A stretch of 64,000 nucleotides of DNA from Martinezella rhizogenes (GTDB lineage: Bacteria > Pseudomonadota > Alphaproteobacteria > Rhizobiales > Rhizobiaceae): positions 124,001-188,000 of the forward strand of contig NZ_SGNY01000009.1 in the NCBI RefSeq assembly GCF_007002745.1. Direction: 5' to 3'. The notes beneath the pieces are model-generated. The model made no database searches, was not told the DNA's origin, and saw only the letters and a list, made by a program, of their open reading frames with translations. The position numbers were made by a program, and so were the translations under genes. This document shows, one piece after another, positions 28,794-36,799 of this stretch (the first letter of the stretch is position 1; every line of letters begins with the position of its first letter).

Positions 28794-28825
28794 GTCATGT
28801 CTCCGTCGGTGCCGATATTACGTCT

Positions 28826-29743
28826 TCAGGCCTTCGTGGCCGGCTGGCTATGCTGCGCTTTTGCCTTTGCGGTGCGGTCTGCGGATATGGATCGCGCCAC
28901 CCGCTGCAATGTCGGGTAGTTCGCCCCTTCGCCCGTGGCGATATAGCCGGGGCAGAGGAAATCGGCGGAGCCTTCCGCCACCTTTCCAAGGGTCAGCGGC
29001 TCATAGGTTCCGCCCGCGTTCTTGAGGATAAGAATGGCTGCGGCCACATCCCAGGCATTAACGCCGAAACCGGCGGCCGCATCCGTCCAGCCCGCCGCAA
29101 CATGGGCGATGCTGAGCGCGGCGCTGCCAGGCCGGCGCAATGTCGAGAAGGTCTCGACAAGAGCGCCGAAATTGGCAAGCGCCGCTTCCCGCCCATCCAG
29201 CCGGAAATCACGCGAGACAGGATAACCGGTGATCAAGGTCGCCCGGGTCTCGTCTGCAACACTGCGGGAGCGCAGCTTGTCTCCGTCCAGATAGGAAGCT
29301 TCAAGGTTGGCGGAAAACATCTGGTCCGCCACGGGATCATAGACCACGCCGGCAACGGCCTCGCCGTCAATGACGGAGGCAATGGACACGCACCAGAAGG
29401 CGAGGCCACGGGCGAAATTCGCCGTGCCGTCAATCGGATCGACATACCACTGCACATCGCCGCTGCCGATCTGGCCGCCTTCTTCGCCCATGATCGCTGA
29501 ATTGGGTTCGCTTGCGAGAATGACAGCACGAATGGCGGCTTCAGCACGCTTGTCATGAATAGTGACGATGTCGTGGAGATCGACTTTATAGTCCACTGCC
29601 ATTTCCGAGCGGAACGCCGAAAGCAGCGGATCACGCACGGCCCGCGCAGCCGTCTCGGCGATTTTCATCAACCGCATCGAACGGGAAAGCGCCGCCTCAT
29701 TTCCAGATTTGCGCTCGGTTGAAGATGCGGTCTGCATTGGCAT
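28826..29743 (-). CDS. Inositol-monophosphatase-family enzyme, copy 1
   Basis: A 305-residue Mg-dependent, Li-sensitive-fold phosphatase. All family metal motifs are intact: GEEGGQ near residue 87, VDPIDGTANFARGL near 107 and WDVAAAILILKNAGG near 237. Family members act on inositol phosphates, histidinol phosphate, fructose-1,6-bisphosphate or PAP. There is no signal peptide, so the substrate is hydrolysed after import. It sits in an operon with an ABC importer and a CX5R phosphatase; a paralogous pair is at 41185-42697. A stem-loop separates it from the preceding binding-protein gene. The start lacks a strong ribosome site. Confidence 0.88.
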   Translation of the reverse strand: MPMQTASSTERKSGNEAALSRSMRLMKIAETAARAVRDPLLSAFRSEMAVDYKVDLHDIVTIHDKRAEAAIRAVILASEPNSAIMGEEGGQIGSGDVQWYVDPIDGTANFARGLAFWCVSIASVIDGEAVAGVVYDPVADQMFSANLEASYLDGDKLRSRSVADETRATLITGYPVSRDFRLDGREAALANFGALVETFSTLRRPGSAALSIAHVAAGWTDAAAGFGVNAWDVAAAILILKNAGGTYEPLTLGKVAEGSADFLCPGYIATGEGANYPTLQRVARSISADRTAKAKAQHSQPATKA

Positions 29744-29760
29744 ATCCAGTCTGTTCGTTC

Positions 29761-29798
29761 AAAAAAGAAGGAGGAGGCGGCGCGGCCTGGGCCGCGCC
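29761..29798 (-). terminator. Stem-loop with T-run after binding-protein gene 1
   Basis: On the minus strand GGCGCGGC, a 4-nt loop and GCCGCGCC are followed after eight bases by CTTCTTTTTT. It stands between the third binding-protein gene of the operon and the monophosphatase gene, so it probably lowers expression of the enzymes relative to the binding proteins. Confidence 0.65.
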
Positions 29799-29806
29799 AG
29801 CCGGGA

Positions 29807-30922
29807 TTATTTCCTGTAGTTGACGCGCCAGACGTCCTGCCATTCCTCACGGCGGTCGAAGTCATCAAGGCCGGTGGCGGAATCATAGCCCATCAGCCTG
29901 TCGGCGACCTTCATAAGCCCCGAGGGTTCGTCAGCCGGCATCTTGATGTCGATATTGGTCGGCAGCTTGCCGTCCTTCATCTGCGGGGCGATCCCCTCTT
30001 CCGTCAGGACATAATGGATGAAGAGCTTCGCCATATTCGGGCTCTTGGTCTTGGAGGCGATCAGCCCAAGCTTGATGTAGGTCCAGCCGACCCATGGATC
30101 GAGGCCCGTGCAGAGGCCGAGCTTGTAACCCTTGTCGGCATTGTCGCGGAACTTGGCCGAACTGAGCAGGCCGAAAAAAGGCTGTTTCTGGCCGGGCGCA
30201 CCGACAGCTTCCGCCACCGGGTCATCACCTTCGGTGGCAAGCGGGCCGTTTGCAGCCATTGCCTTGATCCAGGCGGCCGACGCGCCTTTTTCCTCTATCT
30301 CCTTGCCGAAATGGGCCTTGTAGGCTGCAGCCACCTTCTGATTTCCATGGGCTTCGAGCTGGTTGAACCAGTCCGTATAGGTGCTCTTGCTCAAGGGATC
30401 GACCATGGCGACCTTGCCTTTCCATTTCGGCTCGGTCAGTTCCCAGATGTTGCCCACCGGGCATTTGTCATGGGCTTCGGTATTATAGGCCCAGACATTG
30501 GCGTTGGTGGAAATTGCCAGCGGGTTCTGAAACTGCGCCGGGATTTTCGCTGCCATGTCGCCCGGCAGGTAATTCTCGACAAAACCCGCCGGCAGAAGCT
30601 GCGCGAGCGCCGATGGCGCATCGGTAATCAGCACCACATCGCCCTGAACGTTGCCGGACTGGCTTTCGCGGATGATCATCTCCAGCTGGCTATTGGCCGA
30701 GACCTTCACACCCGTTGCCTTCAGCCCGTATTTGGCGCTGAACTTATCGGCCATCTCGACGATCTTGCCGGTGCTGTCATAGATATTGATCGGCTTTTCC
30801 TGCTTTGCCGCCGCCAGGATCGTATCGAGATCGAAGGCCTCTTCGGCCGCAGCGGCCATTGCAGACAATCCGATCATTGCCGCAGCAATGGCTGACGCCG
30901 CTCTCAAATTGGTTCTTTTCAT
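29807..30922 (-). CDS. ABC importer binding protein, tandem paralogue 1
   Basis: A 371-residue periplasmic binding protein of the iron/sugar-phosphate (Fbp/Afu-like) type. The signal peptide ends near AAAAEE (residue 26). Shared blocks with the two neighbours are AKQEKPINIYDSTGKIVEMA near residue 36, QLEMIIRE near 75, WAYNTEAHDKCPVGNIWELT near 137 and the C-terminal WQDVWRVNYRK. GGGAGGGGAAACG precedes the ATG. It is closest to copy 3 in the DSTGKIVEMA and QLEMIIRE blocks. Third of three tandem binding-protein genes in the operon. Confidence 0.9.
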   Translation of the reverse strand: MKRTNLRAASAIAAAMIGLSAMAAAAEEAFDLDTILAAAKQEKPINIYDSTGKIVEMADKFSAKYGLKATGVKVSANSQLEMIIRESQSGNVQGDVVLITDAPSALAQLLPAGFVENYLPGDMAAKIPAQFQNPLAISTNANVWAYNTEAHDKCPVGNIWELTEPKWKGKVAMVDPLSKSTYTDWFNQLEAHGNQKVAAAYKAHFGKEIEEKGASAAWIKAMAANGPLATEGDDPVAEAVGAPGQKQPFFGLLSSAKFRDNADKGYKLGLCTGLDPWVGWTYIKLGLIASKTKSPNMAKLFIHYVLTEEGIAPQMKDGKLPTNIDIKMPADEPSGLMKVADRLMGYDSATGLDDFDRREEWQDVWRVNYRK

Positions 30923-30946
30923 CGTTTCCCCTCCCAAGGAAAAGAC

Positions 30947-30967
30947 AGGCGGGCTTGGCGCCCGCCT
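30947..30967 (-). terminator. Intercistronic stem-loop after binding-protein gene 2
   Basis: AGGCGGGC, a 5-nt loop, GCCCGCCT; on the minus strand GTCTTTTCC follows. It lies between tandem binding-protein genes 2 and 1 and probably sets their relative expression. Confidence 0.55.
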
Positions 30968-30972
30968 TCCGT

Positions 30973-32124
30973 TTATTTTTTGTAGTTCACCCGCCAGAAA
31001 TCCTGCCAACCTTCGCGCTTGTCGAGGTCGTCGGCCGCCGTTGCGGCATCGAACGCCATCAGCTCATCGAGATGATCGGCAACCTTCGAGGGTTCATCCG
31101 CCGGCAGAGCGATTTTCGTATTGCCGGAGAGTTTGCCGTCGGCGGTCTGGGGCGCGATGCCCTCTTCCGTCATCAGGTAATGCAGGAAAAGCTTCGCCGC
31201 ATTCGGGCTTTTCGTCTGCCCGGCAATCAAGCCGAAACCGGGGTAGAGAAATCCGGAAAAGGGCTTTACGCCGCTGCAAAGCCCGAGCTTCAGCCCCTTT
31301 GCCTCGTTGTCACGATATTTCGCCACCGAGGTGATGACGAAGAAGGGATCGGCCTGCCCCGGCGCACCGGCCGCATCCGCAACCGAACTTGAATCCGTCA
31401 GCAGCGGCGCATTTTCGGCAAAGGCCTTCACCCAGGCCGCCGTTGCGCTTTTTTCGCCCGTTTCCAGCTTCTTGCCGTAGAGATCCTCATAGGCCCTGGC
31501 AACATCGGCATCGTGGTGGGTTTCGATCTGGTTGAACCAGTCGGCATAAAGCGGCTTGTCGAAGAGATCGAGCATGGCCAGCTTGCCCTTCCATCGCGGC
31601 TCCGTCAGCTGCCAGATATTGGTGACCGGGCATGTGTCGTATTTCTCGGTATTGTAGGTAAACACATGCGGGTCCGAGACGACGACCAGCGGATCGCGCA
31701 GCTTTTGCGGAATATCGCCTTCCATATCCGGCGGTGACCAACTGGTGGCGATGCCTTCCGGCAAAAGCTCCCCCATGGCGGAGGCGACATCGGTTGCGAC
31801 GCTGACATCGCCGACGACATTGCCGGCCCGATGCTCGCGGATCATCAACTCAACCTGCGTCGCCTCGTTCACCTTCTTGCCGCTCGCCTGCACGCCGTAT
31901 TTGGCGGTGAAGGCCTGCGCGGTATCAACGATCTTGCCGGTCACCGCATAAACGGTGATCGGCTTTTCCTTCTTCGCGGCATCGATGAGCGCATCGAGAT
32001 TAAAAGCGTCCTGCGCATAGACGGCCCCGCTGAGTGCCAGCGAGAAGCCAAGGCAAATTGCGGAGGCGGTCCCCCGCCGCCTGCGCTCATTGCCATTCTT
32101 GTTCTGAGTAGTGATCGTCACCAA
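30973..32124 (-). CDS. ABC importer binding protein, tandem paralogue 2 (divergent copy)
   Basis: A 383-residue paralogue of the flanking genes, with a longer Arg-rich N terminus before the signal core (GNERRRRGTASAICLGFSLA) and cleavage near VYAQD. It shares EKPITVYAVTGKIVDTA and the C-terminal WQDFWRVNYKK, but changes residues conserved in the other two (AVTGKIV for DSTGKIV, TDVASAM for DAPxAxA). This suggests a different ligand range. Start is TTG at 32124 or GTG three bases later, both behind GGGGGGAGCAC; only 12 bp separate it from copy 3. Confidence 0.88.
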   Translation of the reverse strand: MVTITTQNKNGNERRRRGTASAICLGFSLALSGAVYAQDAFNLDALIDAAKKEKPITVYAVTGKIVDTAQAFTAKYGVQASGKKVNEATQVELMIREHRAGNVVGDVSVATDVASAMGELLPEGIATSWSPPDMEGDIPQKLRDPLVVVSDPHVFTYNTEKYDTCPVTNIWQLTEPRWKGKLAMLDLFDKPLYADWFNQIETHHDADVARAYEDLYGKKLETGEKSATAAWVKAFAENAPLLTDSSSVADAAGAPGQADPFFVITSVAKYRDNEAKGLKLGLCSGVKPFSGFLYPGFGLIAGQTKSPNAAKLFLHYLMTEEGIAPQTADGKLSGNTKIALPADEPSKVADHLDELMAFDAATAADDLDKREGWQDFWRVNYKK

Positions 32125-32136
32125 GTGCTCCCCCCG

Positions 32137-33261
32137 TTATTTTTTGTAGTTCACGCGCCAGAAGTCCTGCCAGGTTTCGCGCGCATCCCAGTCGTCAAGG
32201 CTGGTGGCCATGCTGTAGGGCAGGATGTCATTAAGAACCGCGCCGATACCCGAAGGCTCGTCGGCAGGCAGGCTCACCTCTTTGTTCGTCGACATCTTGC
32301 CGTCGATTGCCTGCGGCGCGATGCCTTCAGCGGTCATGATGTAATGAATGAAGAGCTTCGCCGCGTTCGGGCTATCCGTGCCCTTGGTAATCAGGCCGAC
32401 GCCCGGATAAAGCCAGCCGGCCCACGGCTTCAGCTCCTTGCAGAGGCCAAGTTTCATTCCCTTCTCGGCGTTGTCACGGAACTTGGCCGAGCTGATGAGG
32501 CCCATGAACGCGTCCTTCTGGCCGGGCGAACCCACGGCTTCGGCGGCCGCCGCATCGGCGTCGGTCAGCAGCGGGGCGTTGGCGGCAAGTGCCTTTACCC
32601 AGGCTGCGGTGGCGCTCGTCTCTGCTGTTTCGATATCCTTGCCATAGAGCGCCTTGTAGGCGGCTTTCACCTCGCCATCGCCGTGCTTGGCCATCTGGTT
32701 GAACCAGTCGACATAGGATGCCTTGCCGAGCGGATCCTGCATCGCCACCTTGCCCTTCCACTTCGGGTCGGTCAGTTCCCAGATGTTGGAAACGGGGCAT
32801 TTGTCGAAAAGCTCGCTATTATAGGCCCAGACGTTGGCGCTGGTGACGACGGTGAGCGGATCCTGATATTCCGGCGGAATATTGCCGGCCATATCCGGCG
32901 GCAGCCAGCTTTCGACAAAACCCATCGGAATAAGCTGCGCCATCGCCGCCGGCGCATCGCTGATGATCGAGACATCGCCCTGAATATTGTTGGCGCGCGC
33001 CTCGCGGATGATCATTTCCAGCTGGGCCGAGGCCTTGACCTTCGCACCCTCGGCACCGACGCCATATTTCGCGGCAAAGTTCTTCGCCATTTCGACGATC
33101 TTGCCGGTGCTGTCATAAACGGTGATCGGTTTTTCCTTTTTTGCCGCCTCGATCAGGGCATTGAGGTCGAACGGCTCTTCCGCCTTCGCCGCGCCGCCAA
33201 ACGTTGCGACAATTGCCGTTGCACATAACAGCCGGCTCAAACCCGTCATTGTCCGCTTCAT
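32137..33261 (-). CDS. ABC importer binding protein, tandem paralogue 3
   Basis: A 374-residue periplasmic binding protein, first of the three tandem copies to be transcribed. Signal peptide ends near AAKAEE (residue 27). It carries KKEKPITVYDSTGKIVEMA, SAQLEMIIREA, WAYNSELFDKCPVSNIWELT and WQDFWRVNYKK, all shared with copy 1. AAGGAGAAACAGT precedes the ATG. It follows the ATPase gene by 34 bp. Confidence 0.9.
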   Translation of the reverse strand: MKRTMTGLSRLLCATAIVATFGGAAKAEEPFDLNALIEAAKKEKPITVYDSTGKIVEMAKNFAAKYGVGAEGAKVKASAQLEMIIREARANNIQGDVSIISDAPAAMAQLIPMGFVESWLPPDMAGNIPPEYQDPLTVVTSANVWAYNSELFDKCPVSNIWELTDPKWKGKVAMQDPLGKASYVDWFNQMAKHGDGEVKAAYKALYGKDIETAETSATAAWVKALAANAPLLTDADAAAAEAVGSPGQKDAFMGLISSAKFRDNAEKGMKLGLCKELKPWAGWLYPGVGLITKGTDSPNAAKLFIHYIMTAEGIAPQAIDGKMSTNKEVSLPADEPSGIGAVLNDILPYSMATSLDDWDARETWQDFWRVNYKK

Positions 33262-33295
33262 ACTGTTTCTCCTTCAGCCGTTTTTGCCGGCGTTT

Positions 33296-34429
33296 TCAGT
33301 TGTAGGTGCTGTTGCGTAGAACGGCGTCCGCCTCGGTGACCCGCTGTCCCTTTGCATCGAAAGCGTGCAGGGCTTCCGGCGGCACGTGGAAAAACACGCG
33401 GTCGCCGCTGTCGATACGCGGCAGGGAATGGGTGGTGAGGAACAGCGTGTGGTTTTCACTTCTCAATTCAAGAATCCAGCTGCCGCCGGTCGGCAGCACG
33501 CCCGTCACCGTCATCTCGCCGGAGAAGCTGCCCTGTGGCACGTCTTCCGGCTTCATCACGTAACCCATCGCCTCCGGCCGCATGCCGACCGAGGCAATAC
33601 CGCGCAGTTGCGGATAACGCGCCGCAAAATAAGCTTCCGCCTTGTCGGCAACATCCGAGACGCCGGGCTGACCGAAGGTCAGGATATTGATCGGCGGGCT
33701 GCCGACAAATTCGGCGACGAAGCGGTTGGCGGGGCGATCATAGATATCGTTCGGCGTGCCCATCTGCTGCAGCGTGCCCTCGTTCATGACCGCGATGGTG
33801 GTGGCAAGCGTCATGGCTTCCCACTGGTCATGCGTCACGAAGACGATGGTGGTCTTGAACTCCTTGTGCAGCCGCTTCAGTTCGGCGCGCATTTCCAGCC
33901 GCAGCCGGGCATCCAGATTGGAGAGTGGTTCGTCCAGAAGCAGAACGCCGGGATTGACGGCAAGCATGCGGGCAAGCGCCACGCGCTGCTGCTGGCCACC
34001 GGAAAGCTGCGACGGGTAACGATCGCGATATTTGGCGATATCGAGCGCCTGCATGACGCGTTCGACACGAGCTTCACGTTCGGCCTTCGGCAGCTTACGC
34101 AGACGCAGGCCGAAATCCGTATTGCGCTCGATCGTCAAATGCGGCCACAGCGCATAGCTCTGGAAGACCAGGCCCATTTCACGCTTTTCCGGCGGCACGA
34201 AGATGCCATCGGTAACGGAATCGATCACCCGGTCGCCGACGCGGATTTCCCCGCCGGAGAGGTTTTCGAGGCCGGCGATCATCCGCAGCGTCGTGGTCTT
34301 GCCGCAGCCGGAAGGGCCGAGCAGGCACATGAATTCACCGTCGCGGATTTCAAGATCGAGATCGGAAACCGCATTTGCGGAATTCACACCGTAGTTTTTC
34401 TGCGCACCGCGCAGGTTGATGGTAGGCAT
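33296..34429 (-). CDS. ABC importer ATPase of the triple-binding-protein operon
   Basis: A 377-residue ATPase of the Fbp/Afu/Pot type: Walker A GPSGCGKTTTLR near residue 38, signature LSGGQQQRVALARML near 140, Walker B VLLLDEPLSNLD near 160, and a TOBE domain from about 285 on. It starts with ATG overlapping the permease stop by one base (TGATG), a coupled junction. It is the only ATPase in the operon and presumably serves all three binding proteins. Confidence 0.94.
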   Translation of the reverse strand: MPTINLRGAQKNYGVNSANAVSDLDLEIRDGEFMCLLGPSGCGKTTTLRMIAGLENLSGGEIRVGDRVIDSVTDGIFVPPEKREMGLVFQSYALWPHLTIERNTDFGLRLRKLPKAEREARVERVMQALDIAKYRDRYPSQLSGGQQQRVALARMLAVNPGVLLLDEPLSNLDARLRLEMRAELKRLHKEFKTTIVFVTHDQWEAMTLATTIAVMNEGTLQQMGTPNDIYDRPANRFVAEFVGSPPINILTFGQPGVSDVADKAEAYFAARYPQLRGIASVGMRPEAMGYVMKPEDVPQGSFSGEMTVTGVLPTGGSWILELRSENHTLFLTTHSLPRIDSGDRVFFHVPPEALHAFDAKGQRVTEADAVLRNSTYN

Positions 34430-36282
34430 CAGCTTCCAAGTCCTTCTGCAAGATTTGTGCGGGTCAGTTTCTGGGCCAACAGCGTGCCGAAATAGGCGAT
34501 GCCGGCGATGATCAGCACCACGGCGTTGGCGGCCTGCGTGTAGTGGTAATCGACCAGTCGCAGCGAATAGGTGGTCAGCACGTCCGTGCTCGGTACGGCG
34601 AGGATGACGAAGAGGCTCAAGCCCTTGATGCCCGAGATGAAGGGCAGGAGAACCCCCGTCACCAGCGACCCCTTCTGGATCGGGATGACGATGGAGATCA
34701 TGCGGCGGAACCAGCCGGCACCGGCAATCTGCGCCGCCTCTTCCGGGTCCTTTCCAAGCTGCGTCATGGCCGAGATGCCGGCGCGTGAGGCATAGGGCAT
34801 CTGGTCGGCAATCAGCGCCAGTATGAGGATCGTCACCGTGCCATAGAGCGCCGGCATCGGCCCGCGCGGAACGGCAAACAGCGACAGATAGGCGGCGGCA
34901 AAAGCGATGCCGGGCACGAGATAGGGCAGGAAAGTTACCTGTCGCAGATAGACCGACAGGGCGCGCACCGGCGTGCGGATGACGACATAACCGACCAGGA
35001 GGCCGAGAACGCCTGATGTCAGCGAGGCAAGCCCGACGATCATCATCGTGTTTTTGGCGGCCGCCCAGAGATCAGGGCTCAAAAGAACGCCGGTCTGCAA
35101 AGCCACGGTGTTGAGGTTGGTGCCAATCCAGTAATCGAGCGTGAAGTTGTCGAGCGTGAATTTGGCCGGCATTTTCATGATGGTCGAGAGCGCCAGCGTC
35201 AGAAGCGGCAGACCGACGCTGAGGATGAAGATGGCAGCCGCAAAGCCGGTTGCCGGAAGCCGCATCTTGCCGAGGCGGTTTTGCCGGTTCATCGAGCCTT
35301 TCGAACCGATGGTCACGAACCGGCGCGCTTCGCGAACGAGGCGGGCATCGATCATCAGCGTGATGATGCCGATGAGCATGATCGAGGCCGCAACGACACC
35401 GGCAACACCGGTCTGGCGCGACGCAATGCTACGGAACAGCGAGGTGGACAGGACTTCGAACTTCACGGGCAACCCGAGAACATAGGGTACGCCGAATTCA
35501 CCGAGGCACTTCGCAAAGATCAGCACCATGGAAGACAACAGCGCCGGGCGCATCAGCGGCATGATCACCTGCAAGGCCACTTGATAACGGTGTGCACCGA
35601 GAATGCGGGCGGAATCTTCAAGCTGCGAGTCGAAGCGGCGAAGCGCCGAGCCGAACAGCAGGATGACAAAAGGCGTATAATGCAGGGCAAGGATGATGGT
35701 GATCGGGAAACGCCCATAGGCAACCCAGTCCGGCGGAGTGAGGCCGATGGCCTCGAACCAGCCGGGCTGGCCACCAACGGTGCGGTTCTTGAACAGGGTC
35801 GTCCAGGCCAGCGCAAAGGTCCAGGCCGGCAGCATATAGGGCACGATCAGCGCGGTGGCGAACCAGCGTCGACCGAACATGTCCGTGCGGCTGATAAGCC
35901 AGGCAAGCACGGTGCCGATGACCAGCGAAAGCGCGATCGCCCCGAAAGCCACGGTCAGCGTGTTAAAGAGCGGCCGCCAGAAAAGGTCTGTCGCGACAGG
36001 CGAGAAAAACGCCCTGTCGAGATAATAAAGCGTGAGGTCGCCAACATCCTTGCCAAGACGCCGTTCATGGCCGAACTGGACGCGGACGGCGTCGAGAATA
36101 ATCGAAATGATCGGAACGACGATCAGATAGGTAAAAAGCAGGGCCGTCAGAACGCCGATCAGCGTCGTCGGCTCCCGGAGCGCGACCTTGAGGCGGTATC
36201 GCCAGGCCTGCCATGCCGAAGGCGCGGTCGCAGGGGGACGCCCCAATGCCTCCGCCTTCGTCGATTCGCTTAAAAGAGCCAT
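34429..36282 (-). CDS. Fused double ABC permease (Fbp/AfuB-like)
   Basis: A 617-residue inner-membrane protein containing two complete permease domains in one chain, about twelve membrane segments. Two EAA loops are visible: EDSARILGAHRYQVALQVIMP near residue 237 and EEAAQIAGAGWFRRMISIVIP near 537. Fused permeases of this kind occur in iron(III) importers (FbpB) and in the sugar-phosphate importer AfuABC. GGGAGAGAT precedes the ATG at 36282. It is the first gene of the operon, about 220 bp downstream of the predicted promoter. Confidence 0.92.
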   Translation of the reverse strand: MALLSESTKAEALGRPPATAPSAWQAWRYRLKVALREPTTLIGVLTALLFTYLIVVPIISIILDAVRVQFGHERRLGKDVGDLTLYYLDRAFFSPVATDLFWRPLFNTLTVAFGAIALSLVIGTVLAWLISRTDMFGRRWFATALIVPYMLPAWTFALAWTTLFKNRTVGGQPGWFEAIGLTPPDWVAYGRFPITIILALHYTPFVILLFGSALRRFDSQLEDSARILGAHRYQVALQVIMPLMRPALLSSMVLIFAKCLGEFGVPYVLGLPVKFEVLSTSLFRSIASRQTGVAGVVAASIMLIGIITLMIDARLVREARRFVTIGSKGSMNRQNRLGKMRLPATGFAAAIFILSVGLPLLTLALSTIMKMPAKFTLDNFTLDYWIGTNLNTVALQTGVLLSPDLWAAAKNTMMIVGLASLTSGVLGLLVGYVVIRTPVRALSVYLRQVTFLPYLVPGIAFAAAYLSLFAVPRGPMPALYGTVTILILALIADQMPYASRAGISAMTQLGKDPEEAAQIAGAGWFRRMISIVIPIQKGSLVTGVLLPFISGIKGLSLFVILAVPSTDVLTTYSLRLVDYHYTQAANAVVLIIAGIAYFGTLLAQKLTRTNLAEGLGS

Positions 36283-36507
36283 TATCTCTCCCCGTATGGC
36301 CACGCCATTGCCCTGACACGCCGGCAAGCATCTGCCTTCGCGAAGCCTGAAAAACAGACGGCGCGTGCGTGACCTTCAACAATGCATCAATGCTTCAGAA
36401 GCGGGCTTCCAACCCGCCCACAACGATGATCCCAGCTCCTCCCGAAAACATCGCCGGCAAAGCGGAGGTAGAATAAAAATTCCATAACTCACTTCACCTT
36501 GGAATGC

Positions 36508-36536
36508 ATGATCCGTCTTAAAAGACGTTTTGTCAA
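36508..36536 (-). promoter_or_regulatory. Promoter of the triple-binding-protein operon with an operator in its spacer
   Basis: Read on the minus strand: TTGACA (36536-36531), a 17-bp spacer, GATCAT (36513-36508). The inverted repeat CGTCTT-AA-AAGACG (36514-36527) fills the spacer, an ideal place for repression. The 12-mer AAAAGACGTTTT at 36520-36531 is part of it. Confidence 0.7.
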
Positions 36537-36578
36537 CGAAAAAATGCACACGTGATCACTATCTTATTTATTTGTTTT

Positions 36579-36590
36579 AAAACGTCTTTT
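36579..36590. promoter_or_regulatory. Second operator copy facing the LacI gene
   Basis: AAAACGTCTTTT is the exact reverse complement of the 12-mer at 36520-36531, 59 bp away, and both have a central CG as LacI-family sites do. The pair could support looping and autoregulation by the LacI protein at 36800. Confidence 0.6.
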
Positions 36591-36799
36591 TGTCACAAAA
36601 CTGTAATTTTTTGAGCGCGACATTCAGAGGAATGTTTTTCCCGACGCGAGGGCAATGGAACGAATGAGACATTTACCCGGGATGTGCGCGGTCATCCCAC
36701 TCAAGCGCAGCGGCAGGCAGCCGAAAAATTTCGATTGGAATAGCCGACGCCACATCGCCTGTGATATCAGGCATAGGATTTCGCAACCGGGGGAGTTGA

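Larger units (their letters stand above)
36283..36799. other. 517-bp divergent regulatory region
   Basis: No convincing gene. The part from about 36440 to 36620 is clearly AT-rich compared with its surroundings and contains the promoter/operator at 36508-36536, an inverted second copy of the 12-mer at 36579-36590, the palindrome GTGATCAC (36552-36559) and GTTTTAAAAC (36574-36583). The side nearest the permease would be a long 5' leader of about 215 nt. Confidence 0.7.

Noticed and set aside
29807..36282. Simple iron(III) importer interpretation of the Fbp-like operon
   Set aside because: The transporter type allows it, but the two co-transcribed phosphatases and absence of any iron-related gene make a phosphate ester ligand more likely. 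Kept as the main alternative.
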